From Promethearchaeota archaeon (GTDB lineage: Archaea; Asgardarchaeota; Lokiarchaeia; Sigynarchaeales; SOKP01), in contig JAHLWT010000156.1 of NCBI GenBank assembly GCA_019057775.1, positions 1-64,000 on the forward strand: a DNA stretch of 64,000 nucleotides, written 5' to 3'. The notes beneath the pieces are model-generated. The model ran no database searches. It saw only the letters and a list, made by a program, of their open reading frames with translations, and was not told the origin of the DNA. The position numbers were made by a program, and so were the translations under genes. Of the stretch, positions 9,648-17,740 are shown one piece after another; position 1 is the first letter of the stretch; every line of letters begins with the position of its first letter.

Positions 9648-9800
9648 ATGGAAGGTGAAAAAATTACCACCCTCATAAAACGACCAACAAAAAAGGGCGG
9701 GCAATATTATTTCAACATACCAATAGAATTCATTCGCTCAGGCAAGATTAATCCAGAAAGACAATATGAGCTTCAGGTTTTCACAATTTCTAGTGAATAA
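9648..9800 (+). CDS. 50-aa AbrB/MazE-like swapped-hairpin DNA-binding protein
   Basis: This complete 50-codon frame encodes a protein with the layout of a minimal SpoVT-AbrB domain: basic N-terminus, GGQYYFNIP core, then IRSGKINPERQYELQVF. The family dimerises through swapped hairpins and commonly binds palindromic operators or serves as an antitoxin. An upstream half-site (9627-9634) lies 14 bases before the ATG, and a strong hairpin follows the stop. A truncated relative of its C-terminus lies at 11901-11969. No partner toxin is recognised beside it. Confidence 0.55.
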   Translation: MEGEKITTLIKRPTKKGGQYYFNIPIEFIRSGKINPERQYELQVFTISSE

Positions 9801-9823
9801 GATAACAAATTTCCTCTAACAAT

Positions 9824-9838
9824 GGGGGGCGTGCCCCC
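9824..9838 (+). terminator. GC-rich hairpin after the AbrB-like gene
   Basis: GGGGGCGTGCCCCC forms a 5-bp G:C stem with a CGTG loop, standing out sharply in this AT-rich DNA, 24 bases after the stop codon. No long T-tract follows. A near-identical hairpin follows the truncated copy at 11984-11998, so it is better seen as part of a repeated mobile cassette as well as a possible 3' end. Confidence 0.45.
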
Positions 9839-10271
9839 ATAAAGAGTCGAAGCCAAGATCTATGAAGATTAAAGCTTAAAAAACTTACAATTCACTTTCA
9901 AAAAAAAACCCTTTCAATAATACCCTTGATTTTTGCGAGCAAGAGCGAAATAGAAAGTTCTTTCTTTCACGATTCTCGAATTTCTAAATTTGCTCTCAAA
10001 TTTTCAGGTGCTTACAAATCTCTAAAAACTTCTTTAGAGTTATAGGGTTTTCTTCGATTTTGAGCACTCAGCTTAACTTGAAGTTTTAACAAAGAAGAAG
10101 TGAAATATATCTTTGAGTTATCATGCTTATAATAGATAGGCAAAATTTCAAGATTTAGATTTTATAAAATTAATCTCATGAATTATAACAAAATAGAACA
10201 ACTATTAATTGTATAATTGAAAAAATTGTACCAGTATAATATTTTTAAATTGATTTTTCTTAACTAATGGT
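9839..10271. other. Non-coding stretch in accessory region
   Basis: No intact gene is seen. A short minus-strand open stretch reads VLKIEENPITLKKFLEICKHLK before a stop and could be the remnant of a lost gene. The last 50 bases before 10272 are AT-rich and probably hold the promoter of the next small gene. Confidence 0.35.
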
Positions 10272-10517
10272 ATGGCAAAAAAAGAAAAAATAGATTCAAC
10301 AGCAAAAATATTAACTAATGAAATAGGAAAACCCTTTACTGTTGATTATATGCAAATTACTCCATTAGAATCTATAATTATAGGAGAACCTGTTAAAAAA
10401 GTTATAGGACATTATACAGATACAGATGGTTCAAAGGTAAAATGTAAGGCTATAATAATTGGACAAAATAAAGTAATAAATGTTACATGTGATATACCTA
10501 AAAAAGAAAATATTTAA
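10272..10517 (+). CDS. Small hypothetical protein (81 aa)
   Basis: This 81-residue protein is Lys- and Ile-rich and predicted mostly beta-stranded. It contains VKKVIGHYTDTDGSKVKCKAI, which alternates hydrophobic and polar residues like a small beta-sheet. No signal peptide, membrane segment or known motif is seen. The ATG lies close to an AT-rich TATA-like element (about 10240), so the transcript may be nearly leaderless. It sits alone in the accessory region; the function is unknown. Confidence 0.5.
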   Translation: MAKKEKIDSTAKILTNEIGKPFTVDYMQITPLESIIIGEPVKKVIGHYTDTDGSKVKCKAIIIGQNKVINVTCDIPKKENI

Positions 10518-10668
10518 CGAGTAAATGATATAGCATTTCTTAAAATGAAATAGTTAGATTATATGAAAATCGGAGAAAGTATTTCTTTGAATTGAATCTT
10601 GCTTTAATGAGCGTTTACAGTATAGTATTAAGATTTCTATTATAAGTATTCAATCTATGGGGAAAAAC

Positions 10669-11772
10669 TTAATTAGGTCTTAAAATTTTATAAGGTCCTC
10701 TATGTCCTTTCATTAAATTTCCTGCTACCTTCAAATTGCTCAATAAATGTATCCTTCCACATTCTTTACAAAGAATAATGTATTGATTGTTAGGAAGCAT
10801 AAATTCTACGTTTAGATTATTGCAATTACAGATAAAAATGTAAGTGCATCGGTCATTCATTTCTCTCGCTTCTCTACTCAAACTAAAAAACAACGCAAAA
10901 ATTTCAAAGCCCTTATCAATAATTAATAATGAATAGTAAATATACCAAAGAAAAGATAGAGGATAATCCTTTTGAAATGATACTCTCCCTCGAGAGTCCC
11001 GATCAGTTATTCTAACCTCTTTATCACTATTTTTTAAGACTATTCCGCCACTATCTGAATGAGATATAGCGTTTTTTATATGGCGATGTGTGTTTAATAC
11101 ATTTTTTATTAGATTAGGAGGAGCGGGTGATTGAAAAATTTCACTTATCCGATTTCCCCACCTTCCAGGTCTCTTTTTCCCTTCAAATTTAGATAATTCA
11201 TCTCCATAGTGCTGACATCGTCCTAAAAATCTCTGATATGCATTGAGGAAGTTTTCTTTGAACTTCCGAACTTTTATAACAGGATCTATATTTAGATCGT
11301 CTAGAATCTCCTTAAGGTTATCCTCCTCGTGCATTGAAATTGCTTCACGATATAAAGAAAGCATCTCTTTTAAATTTGTGACGGGAAATCCTGAGTATAT
11401 CTTTCTTAAAAAATCGTTAGATATATTTATCTCGTGCCTTATTGTTCGATTAACCAAATAATCAAACCATTGATACCCAATTTGATAATTTTCTTCGGAT
11501 ATTTTACCGATTTTACTTAAAATTTTATAGAAGATTATTCTTCCCATAAAAAATGAAGCTTTTACATACCAATTTAGAGGATTAAGCTTCTTTCCTTCCA
11601 TTAAATTCCAAAAAGTCTTCTTTACTAAATCTGGTGAGATATTTCTAAAGAAATACACAAAGTTTTGAGTCATTTTCTCAATAAAATCATTTATAAAATC
11701 TCTATTTTCTTCGCAATCAATATAATCCTTAAACGAGACAAAAGGATTTATGGGGGGGAATATTTCAGACAT
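10669..11772 (-). CDS. HEPN-like helical protein with C-terminal zinc ribbon
   Basis: This 367-residue mostly helical protein is unrecognised as a whole. Residues 229-238 read HRHIKNAISH, resembling the (R/K)N-x3-H signature of HEPN RNases, although the usual Arg next to Asn is Lys233. The C-terminus has a C-N-C ... CKEC pair about 25 residues apart that would form a zinc ribbon. It lies in the accessory region between the AbrB-like cassette copies. A defence or toxin role is possible but unproven. Mutation of the Arg, if real, would make a sensor or inactive HEPN plausible. Confidence 0.45.
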   Translation of the reverse strand: MSEIFPPINPFVSFKDYIDCEENRDFINDFIEKMTQNFVYFFRNISPDLVKKTFWNLMEGKKLNPLNWYVKASFFMGRIIFYKILSKIGKISEENYQIGYQWFDYLVNRTIRHEINISNDFLRKIYSGFPVTNLKEMLSLYREAISMHEEDNLKEILDDLNIDPVIKVRKFKENFLNAYQRFLGRCQHYGDELSKFEGKKRPGRWGNRISEIFQSPAPPNLIKNVLNTHRHIKNAISHSDSGGIVLKNSDKEVRITDRDSRGRVSFQKDYPLSFLWYIYYSLLIIDKGFEIFALFFSLSREAREMNDRCTYIFICNCNNLNVEFMLPNNQYIILCKECGRIHLLSNLKVAGNLMKGHRGPYKILRPN

Positions 11773-11900
11773 CTACAACCACAGAAAGTTAAACAAATAT
11801 ATTACTATTATGCTATTTTAATTAAATTTTAAATTATTACTGTTATGTTATAATGTATAAATCAAATATATATCTTTTGGTATTTGGGGGAAAATTATGG

Positions 11901-11969
11901 ATGATTATTGATGCCAAAAAGCAATACGAATTCCAAATTTTCACGATTTCTAATGAAAAAGCTAGATAA
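11901..11969 (+). pseudogene. Truncated copy of the AbrB-like protein
   Basis: The frame reads IDAKKQYEFQIFTISNEKAR and stops. This aligns with INPERQYELQVFTISSE, the end of the 50-residue protein at 9648-9800. The 5' half is missing or unrecognisable. A single half-site-like sequence, CTGTTATG, sits near 11840, and a matching GGGGGC hairpin follows. It is best read as a partial duplicate left by a recombination or insertion event. Confidence 0.6.
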
Positions 11970-11983
11970 ATAACAAACTAAAA

Positions 11984-11998
11984 GGGGGGCTTGCCCCC
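11984..11998 (+). terminator. Second GC-rich hairpin after the truncated copy
   Basis: GGGGGCTTGCCCCC, with the same stem as at 9824-9838 and a one-base change in the loop, follows the stop of the truncated AbrB-like copy by about 15 bases. Sharing both the 3' coding end and this hairpin shows that a segment of roughly 75 bases was duplicated. Confidence 0.45.
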
Positions 11999-12054
11999 GT
12001 AATATAAAAAAGTATAAACCTAAAAAGACTAATTTCATGGCTGAGATTTTTTAT

Positions 12055-12558
12055 TCAATAAAAAAGACCGAGTAGAGCAATTAAATTCAATGTACCGAGG
12101 GCAATAATAATTGCTATTTTTTTATATTTTATCTCTATAACATAAAAAAAAAACCCAAAACACAGATTTAGTGAAATTACATAAATAAATTTTAAAACAA
12201 AATAAGATTGTCTATTAAATTCTATAAAATCCATGAATCGAGCTAATACAAAAACTAAAATAGTATAGAAAAAGATAAATAATCGCTGAAAGTTTATTTG
12301 TTTTTTTAATATTGCTTTTGAATATGGTAACTTTCCAGACTCTTTTCGCAATAAGCGGTGGAGTTTAAACAATACTGGAAGATAGGATGAGAGGAAGCCA
12401 AAAATAACCATATAAATACTATATAATAACTTATCAAAATTTCCTACATTTGGGCTAGAAATAATCCAAAGACACGAAGCAAAAGAAAAATCTACAACAA
12501 ATATCACGGAAATTAGAATGTCTCCCTTTTTCTCTATAAAGTCTATAAATGTCATCAA
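12055..12558 (-). CDS. Multi-pass membrane protein, unknown function (167 aa)
   Basis: This 167-residue hydrophobic protein has about four to five predicted membrane segments. They lie near residues 13-33, 45-64, 92-110, 120-140 and 146-166, with a basic loop (HRLLRKESGK) between the second and third. No family was recognised. It begins 19 bases after the stop of the adenine methyltransferase gene on the same strand, so the two are likely co-transcribed. Membrane partners of orphan methyltransferases occur in some defence loci, but nothing specific supports that here. Confidence 0.55.
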   Translation of the reverse strand: MMTFIDFIEKKGDILISVIFVVDFSFASCLWIISSPNVGNFDKLLYSIYMVIFGFLSSYLPVLFKLHRLLRKESGKLPYSKAILKKQINFQRLFIFFYTILVFVLARFMDFIEFNRQSYFVLKFIYVISLNLCFGFFFYVIEIKYKKIAIIIALGTLNLIALLGLFY

Positions 12559-12577
12559 AAATCGCCTAAATAGTATC

Positions 12578-13855
12578 TTATAATGGGTAATGACTATTCA
12601 ATAAACCTAACATATATTCAATAGAGAGAAACTTATTTTTAATAATGAAGCCTATTGCCTTATTCGAATCCCAATAACATCCTTTGGGCATATATCTTGC
12701 TGCTAACTTTGAGCTCACTCCACTTATTATAATCCCCTCGCTTTCGAAAGGCACATTATTTGGAATATCATAAATTAAAACTGAATTCGGATCCCAATCA
12801 AGAGCCTCCATTATTGGTCTGTAATATTGTTCTGCCCCACCACGCTTATAATATGGTTTCCATCTATCTAATTCCAAATCTTCTCTTCTAATAATTTTAT
12901 ATTTATGATCTATTTCTTTAATTTTCTCATTCCTCTTTTGAAAGAGCACGGCTAATATTGTCCCCTCTATGGCTGCAATATACTTTTTATTATCATGTGT
13001 ATGCATTCCTATAAACCCTTGTACAAATTTCTCTAATCGAGGCGCTTTTTCGAATAGCTTTATTACTTGTTCCTCTACATCAGTAAAAAATATGTTAAAG
13101 GGTAAAGAATTATATTTTATTTGCTTAATTTCTCTTACATTACTTGGAGTCTTATATTCCTCTTCATTTATTAATCTCGGAATTATCCGAATTATATTGT
13201 TTTCTCTATTTTTTTTATTCTGCTGACCAGAACATTTAGTTAATATAATAATTGCAGGGCTTGTACTCACCTTTTGATTCGAAAATAGGTTTTTTGGAGG
13301 TAATAGAATCTCATTAATCTTACAATTATTAAGGATAAATTTTCTTAACTTATTATGAGTATTCAATGTTAAGAAAGAATCACTTGTAATAAATCCTAAT
13401 TTTCCTCCTTCCTTTAATCTCCAAATGCTATTAACAATAAACATTGCATACGTTTCATGAGAATTTATTTTCCCATATATTTTTCTCAATTTAAATTTAT
13501 TATTTTTAACGTAGCTACTGGCTTTATTTAAGTAAGGGGGATTCCCTACAATAATATCAAATTGGTTGTAAGAATCGGGATATAGAGAAATTAGGGTGTC
13601 TTGAGTCTTAAAAAAAACACCTAACTTTTCTATTTCAGGTTTAAAATATAAATTAATATCATAAGTAAATATTTGATGCCTATTAATTCCAGCTTCTAAA
13701 AGTTTTTTAACAAAAATCCCCGAACCAACACATGGATCTAAAATTTTTTGATTATTTTTAATATTACCTAATCTTGTTATTATATATTCTGCCGTCTTGG
13801 GGGGTGTGATGACTTCCCCTAATTCTTTTTCTCTCTCTCGAATTTTAATCATCAC
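12578..13855 (-). CDS. Adenine-specific DNA methyltransferase, apparently C-terminally shortened
   Basis: This 425-residue protein has the SAM-binding motif DPCVGSGIFV near 41-50 and the catalytic NPPY motif in DIIVGNPPYLNK near 101-112, typical of gamma-class N6-adenine methyltransferases (Eco57I/type I-like). The C-terminal half resembles a TaqI-like target-recognition domain. It stops at LGLLNSHYPL, just where relatives usually continue after LNS into the last helices, so it is probably shortened. No restriction subunit is adjacent. The membrane gene follows after 19 bases. It may modify DNA as an orphan enzyme or be a relic. Confidence 0.8.
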   Translation of the reverse strand: MMIKIREREKELGEVITPPKTAEYIITRLGNIKNNQKILDPCVGSGIFVKKLLEAGINRHQIFTYDINLYFKPEIEKLGVFFKTQDTLISLYPDSYNQFDIIVGNPPYLNKASSYVKNNKFKLRKIYGKINSHETYAMFIVNSIWRLKEGGKLGFITSDSFLTLNTHNKLRKFILNNCKINEILLPPKNLFSNQKVSTSPAIIILTKCSGQQNKKNRENNIIRIIPRLINEEEYKTPSNVREIKQIKYNSLPFNIFFTDVEEQVIKLFEKAPRLEKFVQGFIGMHTHDNKKYIAAIEGTILAVLFQKRNEKIKEIDHKYKIIRREDLELDRWKPYYKRGGAEQYYRPIMEALDWDPNSVLIYDIPNNVPFESEGIIISGVSSKLAARYMPKGCYWDSNKAIGFIIKNKFLSIEYMLGLLNSHYPL

Positions 13856-13874
13856 TCTTTACTTTCCATCTTAT

Positions 13875-15542
13875 TTAACTTAAATAAGCCCCATCTTTCG
13901 CAGATATTACCAATTTTCTATAGGTATTCAAGTACCCCGATTTTATTTTAGGTTTTGGTTTTTTCCACTCTCTTATTCTTTTCTCAATTTCTTTCTGAGG
14001 AATTAAAACATTCAATTTGTGATTATCAATATCAATTTCTATCTCATCTCCATCTTGAATAATTGCTATAGATCCTCCTTCATGAGCTTCCGGACAAACG
14101 TGCCCAATACACGGACCTCTTGTAGCTCCAGAAAATCTTCCATCAGTGACTATTGCAACCGAATCTCCTAGTCCTAATCCAACCAAAATTGCGGCAGGAA
14201 GTGATAATTCTCGCATCCCTGGTGACCCTTTTGGACCTTCATATCTTATAACTAAAACATCTCCCTCTTTTACAGTACTTTTCAATAGGGCATCTGTAAC
14301 TTCCTCTTCACATTCAAACACCCTTGCTGGACCTTTATGTTGTCTCATATTAGGATTTACTGAACTTTGTTTTACGATAGCACCTTCGGGTGCAAGATTT
14401 CCTGTTAGAACAGCAATTCCTCCTTCGCTAGCTATTGGATCTTCAAAATTACGTATAATTTGATAATCTACAATTTCGATAGACTCTAAATAATCACCTA
14501 AAGTTGACCCCAACACAGTTTTGGTTGATAAATCTAGTAAAGTCGATAATTTCTTCATTAAAACTCCAACTCCTCCAACATTATGAAAATCTGTGAGATT
14601 ATATTCAGAAGAAGGTTTGAATTTAGATAGTAATGGCACTGATTTGCTCAGAGAATCAAAATCAAAATGATTTAAGGATCCCCCAATTTCATGTGATAAA
14701 GCACACATATGTAATATCATATTTGTAGAACCACCAAACGATAGCGCAACTTTTATAGCATTTTCAATGGATTTATGAGTAATAATATCTAACGCTTTGA
14801 TATTCTTTTTAACTAATTTCATTAGAGTTTTAGCCGTAATTTTACATAAGTTTTCTCTTTCTTTACTAACTGCACTCATAGTTGCACATTTTGGTATGGA
14901 GAGCCCCATAGCTTCTACAATACAAGCCATAGTATTTGCTGTTCCCATCATATTACAAGCACCAGGACTACAACACGTTTGAGATTCAATTAGGAAGAAC
15001 TCTTCCTTAGACATCCTTCCTGCTTTATACTTTCCAATTGATTCCTTAATATCGCTTGTAACAAATATTTTACCTTTAAGTGGGCCATCTTTAAAATGCT
15101 TTGGCTTCATAATTCCTCCGGTTAAAAATATTGTAGGGATATTACATCTTGCTGCTGCTAAAAGCATTCCAGGTATAATTTTATCACAGGAACATAACAT
15201 CACAATCCCATCAAAATCATAAGCTTTAACAGTGCATTCTACTGAGGCTGCGATTATTTCTCTCGAAGGTAAAATATAATTTGAAAAATTTCCCGAATTT
15301 GCGATCCCATCACACAAGGCGATTGTATTAAATTCCATAGGAGTGCCTCCAGTTTCTTTAATTCCTTTTTTTACAAATTCAGCTAATCTACGTAGGTGAA
15401 TATGTCCTGGATTAATTTCATTCCATGAATTTACTATAGCAATTCTAGGTTTCTTTAGATCTTCTTTTGTATAACCACATCCATAGTATAGGGCTCTTTC
15501 ATATGCTTTTCTTGGATCTAATTCTTCTTGGTTTGCTGGCAT
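13875..15542 (-). CDS. ilvD: IlvD/EDD-family dehydratase
   Basis: This 555-residue Fe-S dehydratase removes water from dihydroxy-acids or sugar acids. It has [12 protein letters not shown] (37-47), LCDGIAN with C77, CSCDKIIPG with C117 and C119, and [16 protein letters not shown] with C190, C191 and C196. The C-terminus has the family's [18 protein letters not shown] region. Classical dihydroxy-acid dehydratases usually have Cys in the NPC position; here it is Gly46, as in a subgroup of paralogs, and C77 may substitute. The neighbours are carbohydrate genes rather than branched-chain amino-acid genes, so a sugar-acid substrate is as likely as 2,3-dihydroxyisovalerate. Confidence 0.85.
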   Translation of the reverse strand: MPANQEELDPRKAYERALYYGCGYTKEDLKKPRIAIVNSWNEINPGHIHLRRLAEFVKKGIKETGGTPMEFNTIALCDGIANSGNFSNYILPSREIIAASVECTVKAYDFDGIVMLCSCDKIIPGMLLAAARCNIPTIFLTGGIMKPKHFKDGPLKGKIFVTSDIKESIGKYKAGRMSKEEFFLIESQTCCSPGACNMMGTANTMACIVEAMGLSIPKCATMSAVSKERENLCKITAKTLMKLVKKNIKALDIITHKSIENAIKVALSFGGSTNMILHMCALSHEIGGSLNHFDFDSLSKSVPLLSKFKPSSEYNLTDFHNVGGVGVLMKKLSTLLDLSTKTVLGSTLGDYLESIEIVDYQIIRNFEDPIASEGGIAVLTGNLAPEGAIVKQSSVNPNMRQHKGPARVFECEEEVTDALLKSTVKEGDVLVIRYEGPKGSPGMRELSLPAAILVGLGLGDSVAIVTDGRFSGATRGPCIGHVCPEAHEGGSIAIIQDGDEIEIDIDNHKLNVLIPQKEIEKRIREWKKPKPKIKSGYLNTYRKLVISAKDGAYLS

Positions 15543-15619
15543 TGAGAAATATAAATTTAATTAACTAATGAAATTTGCTATCCAATTTTGACTTTCTGCA
15601 CTTTTGTATCTTATTATTT

Positions 15620-16381
15620 TTAAAATCTTAAAGACAAACAAGAAAGCCCCCCATCCATTTTTCTAAATTCTGACATATCCATTTCAAGTATTTTATACCC
15701 TAACCCTAAAATTGAAGCTTTCAACTTTTTAAAGCCCTTAGCAATTAATACATATTCATTTACTCTTATACAATTAGTAGCGTAACTCTCATCTTCCTCA
15801 ACTTCTATGATATTATAATTCTTGAAAAGAGGATTTTTTATAAATTCACCTGAAGCGATGATATTATTATCTCCAATATAAGCCACTCCAGTTTTAAGAT
15901 GAAGAACATTTTTTAATGAAACTAGTGTACATGTATATCCATATTTCTTTAAAATTTCTTTTAATTGCAGTACTCCTTCCTTATTTGTTCTCTTGGAAAT
16001 TCCAATAAAATATTCATTTTCTACCTTCATAACATCTCCCCCCTCTAAAGTTCCAGGTTTTTCTATTGATTTAATATCATTATAAAACTCCTCCATCACC
16101 TTCTTTATTTCTTTTTCTTCACCTTTCCTGCTTGGTGCTCCTAAATTAGAGATGACCACAACATCCTTATTAACAACCGCAGTATCTTCAACAAACGTTG
16201 AATCTGGAAATCTCTCATCTGCTTCTAATATTTTAACATTCAATCCACAGTTTTTCATTGCTTCAATATAGTTTGAATGTTGAGTAATAGCAGTATTATA
16301 ATCTGGTTTTCCCAAATTCGAGGTTGTCAAACCATTTTGAAATTTTTGTGAAACTTTTCTTACAACAGCATGTTTAACCAT
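15620..16381 (-). CDS. ddaH: DDAH-like amidinohydrolase (dimethylarginine dimethylaminohydrolase family)
   Basis: This 253-residue guanidino-modifying enzyme has substrate-binding FVEDTAVV near 63-70, GTLEGGDVM near 114, catalytic His in NVLHLKTGV near 161, and the nucleophile Cys248 in GGLSCLSLRF at the very C-terminus. Family members hydrolyse methylarginines or arginine to citrulline plus an amine or ammonia. It lies 77 bases downstream from the IlvD-family start on the same strand order and is divergent from the oxidoreductase. The precise substrate (methylarginine or arginine) cannot be read off. Confidence 0.85.
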   Translation of the reverse strand: MVKHAVVRKVSQKFQNGLTTSNLGKPDYNTAITQHSNYIEAMKNCGLNVKILEADERFPDSTFVEDTAVVNKDVVVISNLGAPSRKGEEKEIKKVMEEFYNDIKSIEKPGTLEGGDVMKVENEYFIGISKRTNKEGVLQLKEILKKYGYTCTLVSLKNVLHLKTGVAYIGDNNIIASGEFIKNPLFKNYNIIEVEEDESYATNCIRVNEYVLIAKGFKKLKASILGLGYKILEMDMSEFRKMDGGLSCLSLRF

Positions 16382-16453
16382 TAAATCATCACTAAATGAA
16401 TGTGTTAAAAATATATAAATGTGTTAAAAACTTTAATGCAAGATAAAATTATA

Positions 16454-17581
16454 ATGACTATGGACAAACTAAAAGTAGGGATCATTGGTACTGGCGTTAT
16501 TTTTGATTTAAATATATTAGGATATTTAAGTCGGGATGATGTGGAAATCACTTCCCTATGCGATAGAAAGAATAAGCTTGTTGAGGATAAAATTAGAAAG
16601 TTCAATCTTGGTTCAGACACTAGGATTTATCGAGATTATAAAGAAATGCTTGATTCTGAGACCTTAGATATCTTAGAAATATTATTACCTCATCATTTAC
16701 ACTCGGAGGTAACACTTTATGCGGCTCAAAAAGAATTGAAAGGAATTAGCGTCCAAAAACCGATGGCTAACAGCATTACAGATTGTAATAGAATGATTGA
16801 TGCGTGTACAGAGAATAATATTAAGCTAAAGGTATTCGAAAATTTCACTTTTTATCCTCCAATAATGAAAGCAAAACAATTAATACGAGAAGGAATCATC
16901 GGTGAAGTAAATTCAATTCATATTAAAACCCTTGAAGCTTCTAAAGGAGGTTGGGAGGTTCCTACTAGTGCATGGAGATGGAGATATGATCCAAAAACCT
17001 GCGGTGGTGGGTTAGAAGTAGGATCGCCATGTGTATTTGATGATGGGTTCCATAAATTTTGGCTTGCTTTATATTTTATAGAAGATAAAATAGAAAAAGT
17101 ATATGCTTGGGTAGATCGGAAAGTTATGGATTTGCCAGCTTATATTATGTGGAAATATAAAACCCCTGATAAAGAAGAAAATCTCGTCCCTAAATATGGA
17201 ACCATGGAATACAATCAATTACCAGATATGTATTTACCAAGCCCATATTATTCCGAAGATGATTTTATTTCATTAACTGGTTCAAAAGGAGTTATGTGGA
17301 TTAATCAAGCAACAGCTGGAGGGAATGTAATGTCAGATTCTGGCATTTTCCCGCCGATAGTAGTATTCAAAAATGGAAAAATTGAATCATTCTCAGATAT
17401 GGAACGAGATTGGAAATATGGTTTTATAAATTCTACTAATCATTTTATAGATGTAATAAAGAATGGTGGTAAGCCAAAGTTGACTGGAGAAGAAGGAAGG
17501 TATACTACTCAATTCGCTTTAGCAACATTAAAATCCTCTACCGTTGGTAAGGAAATTTGTCCAGATGATATACAAGAGTAA
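16454..17581 (+). CDS. Gfo/Idh/MocA-family NAD(P)-dependent oxidoreductase
   Basis: The N-terminal Rossmann domain has the GIIGTGVIFD dinucleotide motif and LLPHHLHSE, followed by the catalytic-type (E/Q)KP element in VQKPMANS. The C-terminal half is the family alpha/beta substrate domain, with the GGGLEVGSPCVFDDGFHKF His region. These enzymes oxidise or reduce sugars and cyclitols. I chose the ATG at 16454 because a TATA-like ATATATAAA lies near 16410; an in-frame ATG at 16421 and another at 16460 are alternatives. It is upstream of the sulfatase and maturase genes and probably part of sugar catabolism. Confidence 0.85.
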   Translation: MTMDKLKVGIIGTGVIFDLNILGYLSRDDVEITSLCDRKNKLVEDKIRKFNLGSDTRIYRDYKEMLDSETLDILEILLPHHLHSEVTLYAAQKELKGISVQKPMANSITDCNRMIDACTENNIKLKVFENFTFYPPIMKAKQLIREGIIGEVNSIHIKTLEASKGGWEVPTSAWRWRYDPKTCGGGLEVGSPCVFDDGFHKFWLALYFIEDKIEKVYAWVDRKVMDLPAYIMWKYKTPDKEENLVPKYGTMEYNQLPDMYLPSPYYSEDDFISLTGSKGVMWINQATAGGNVMSDSGIFPPIVVFKNGKIESFSDMERDWKYGFINSTNHFIDVIKNGGKPKLTGEEGRYTTQFALATLKSSTVGKEICPDDIQE

Positions 17582-17740
17582 AAAAATTGAAGAAATTATA
17601 TATATGTTCATTAGGTAATATGAATCTATATTTAAATTAACTAAAAATTATAAATCCTTATAAAAATCTATACGTTTTATTAACAAGAGTATTTTAGCCT
17701 ATTATAAAATTGAGAAAACAAAATTCTTTAGGATAAAATC

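Noticed and set aside
14146..14463. Plus-strand reading frame of 105 residues
   Set aside because: Antisense shadow of the conserved C-terminal part of the IlvD-family gene.
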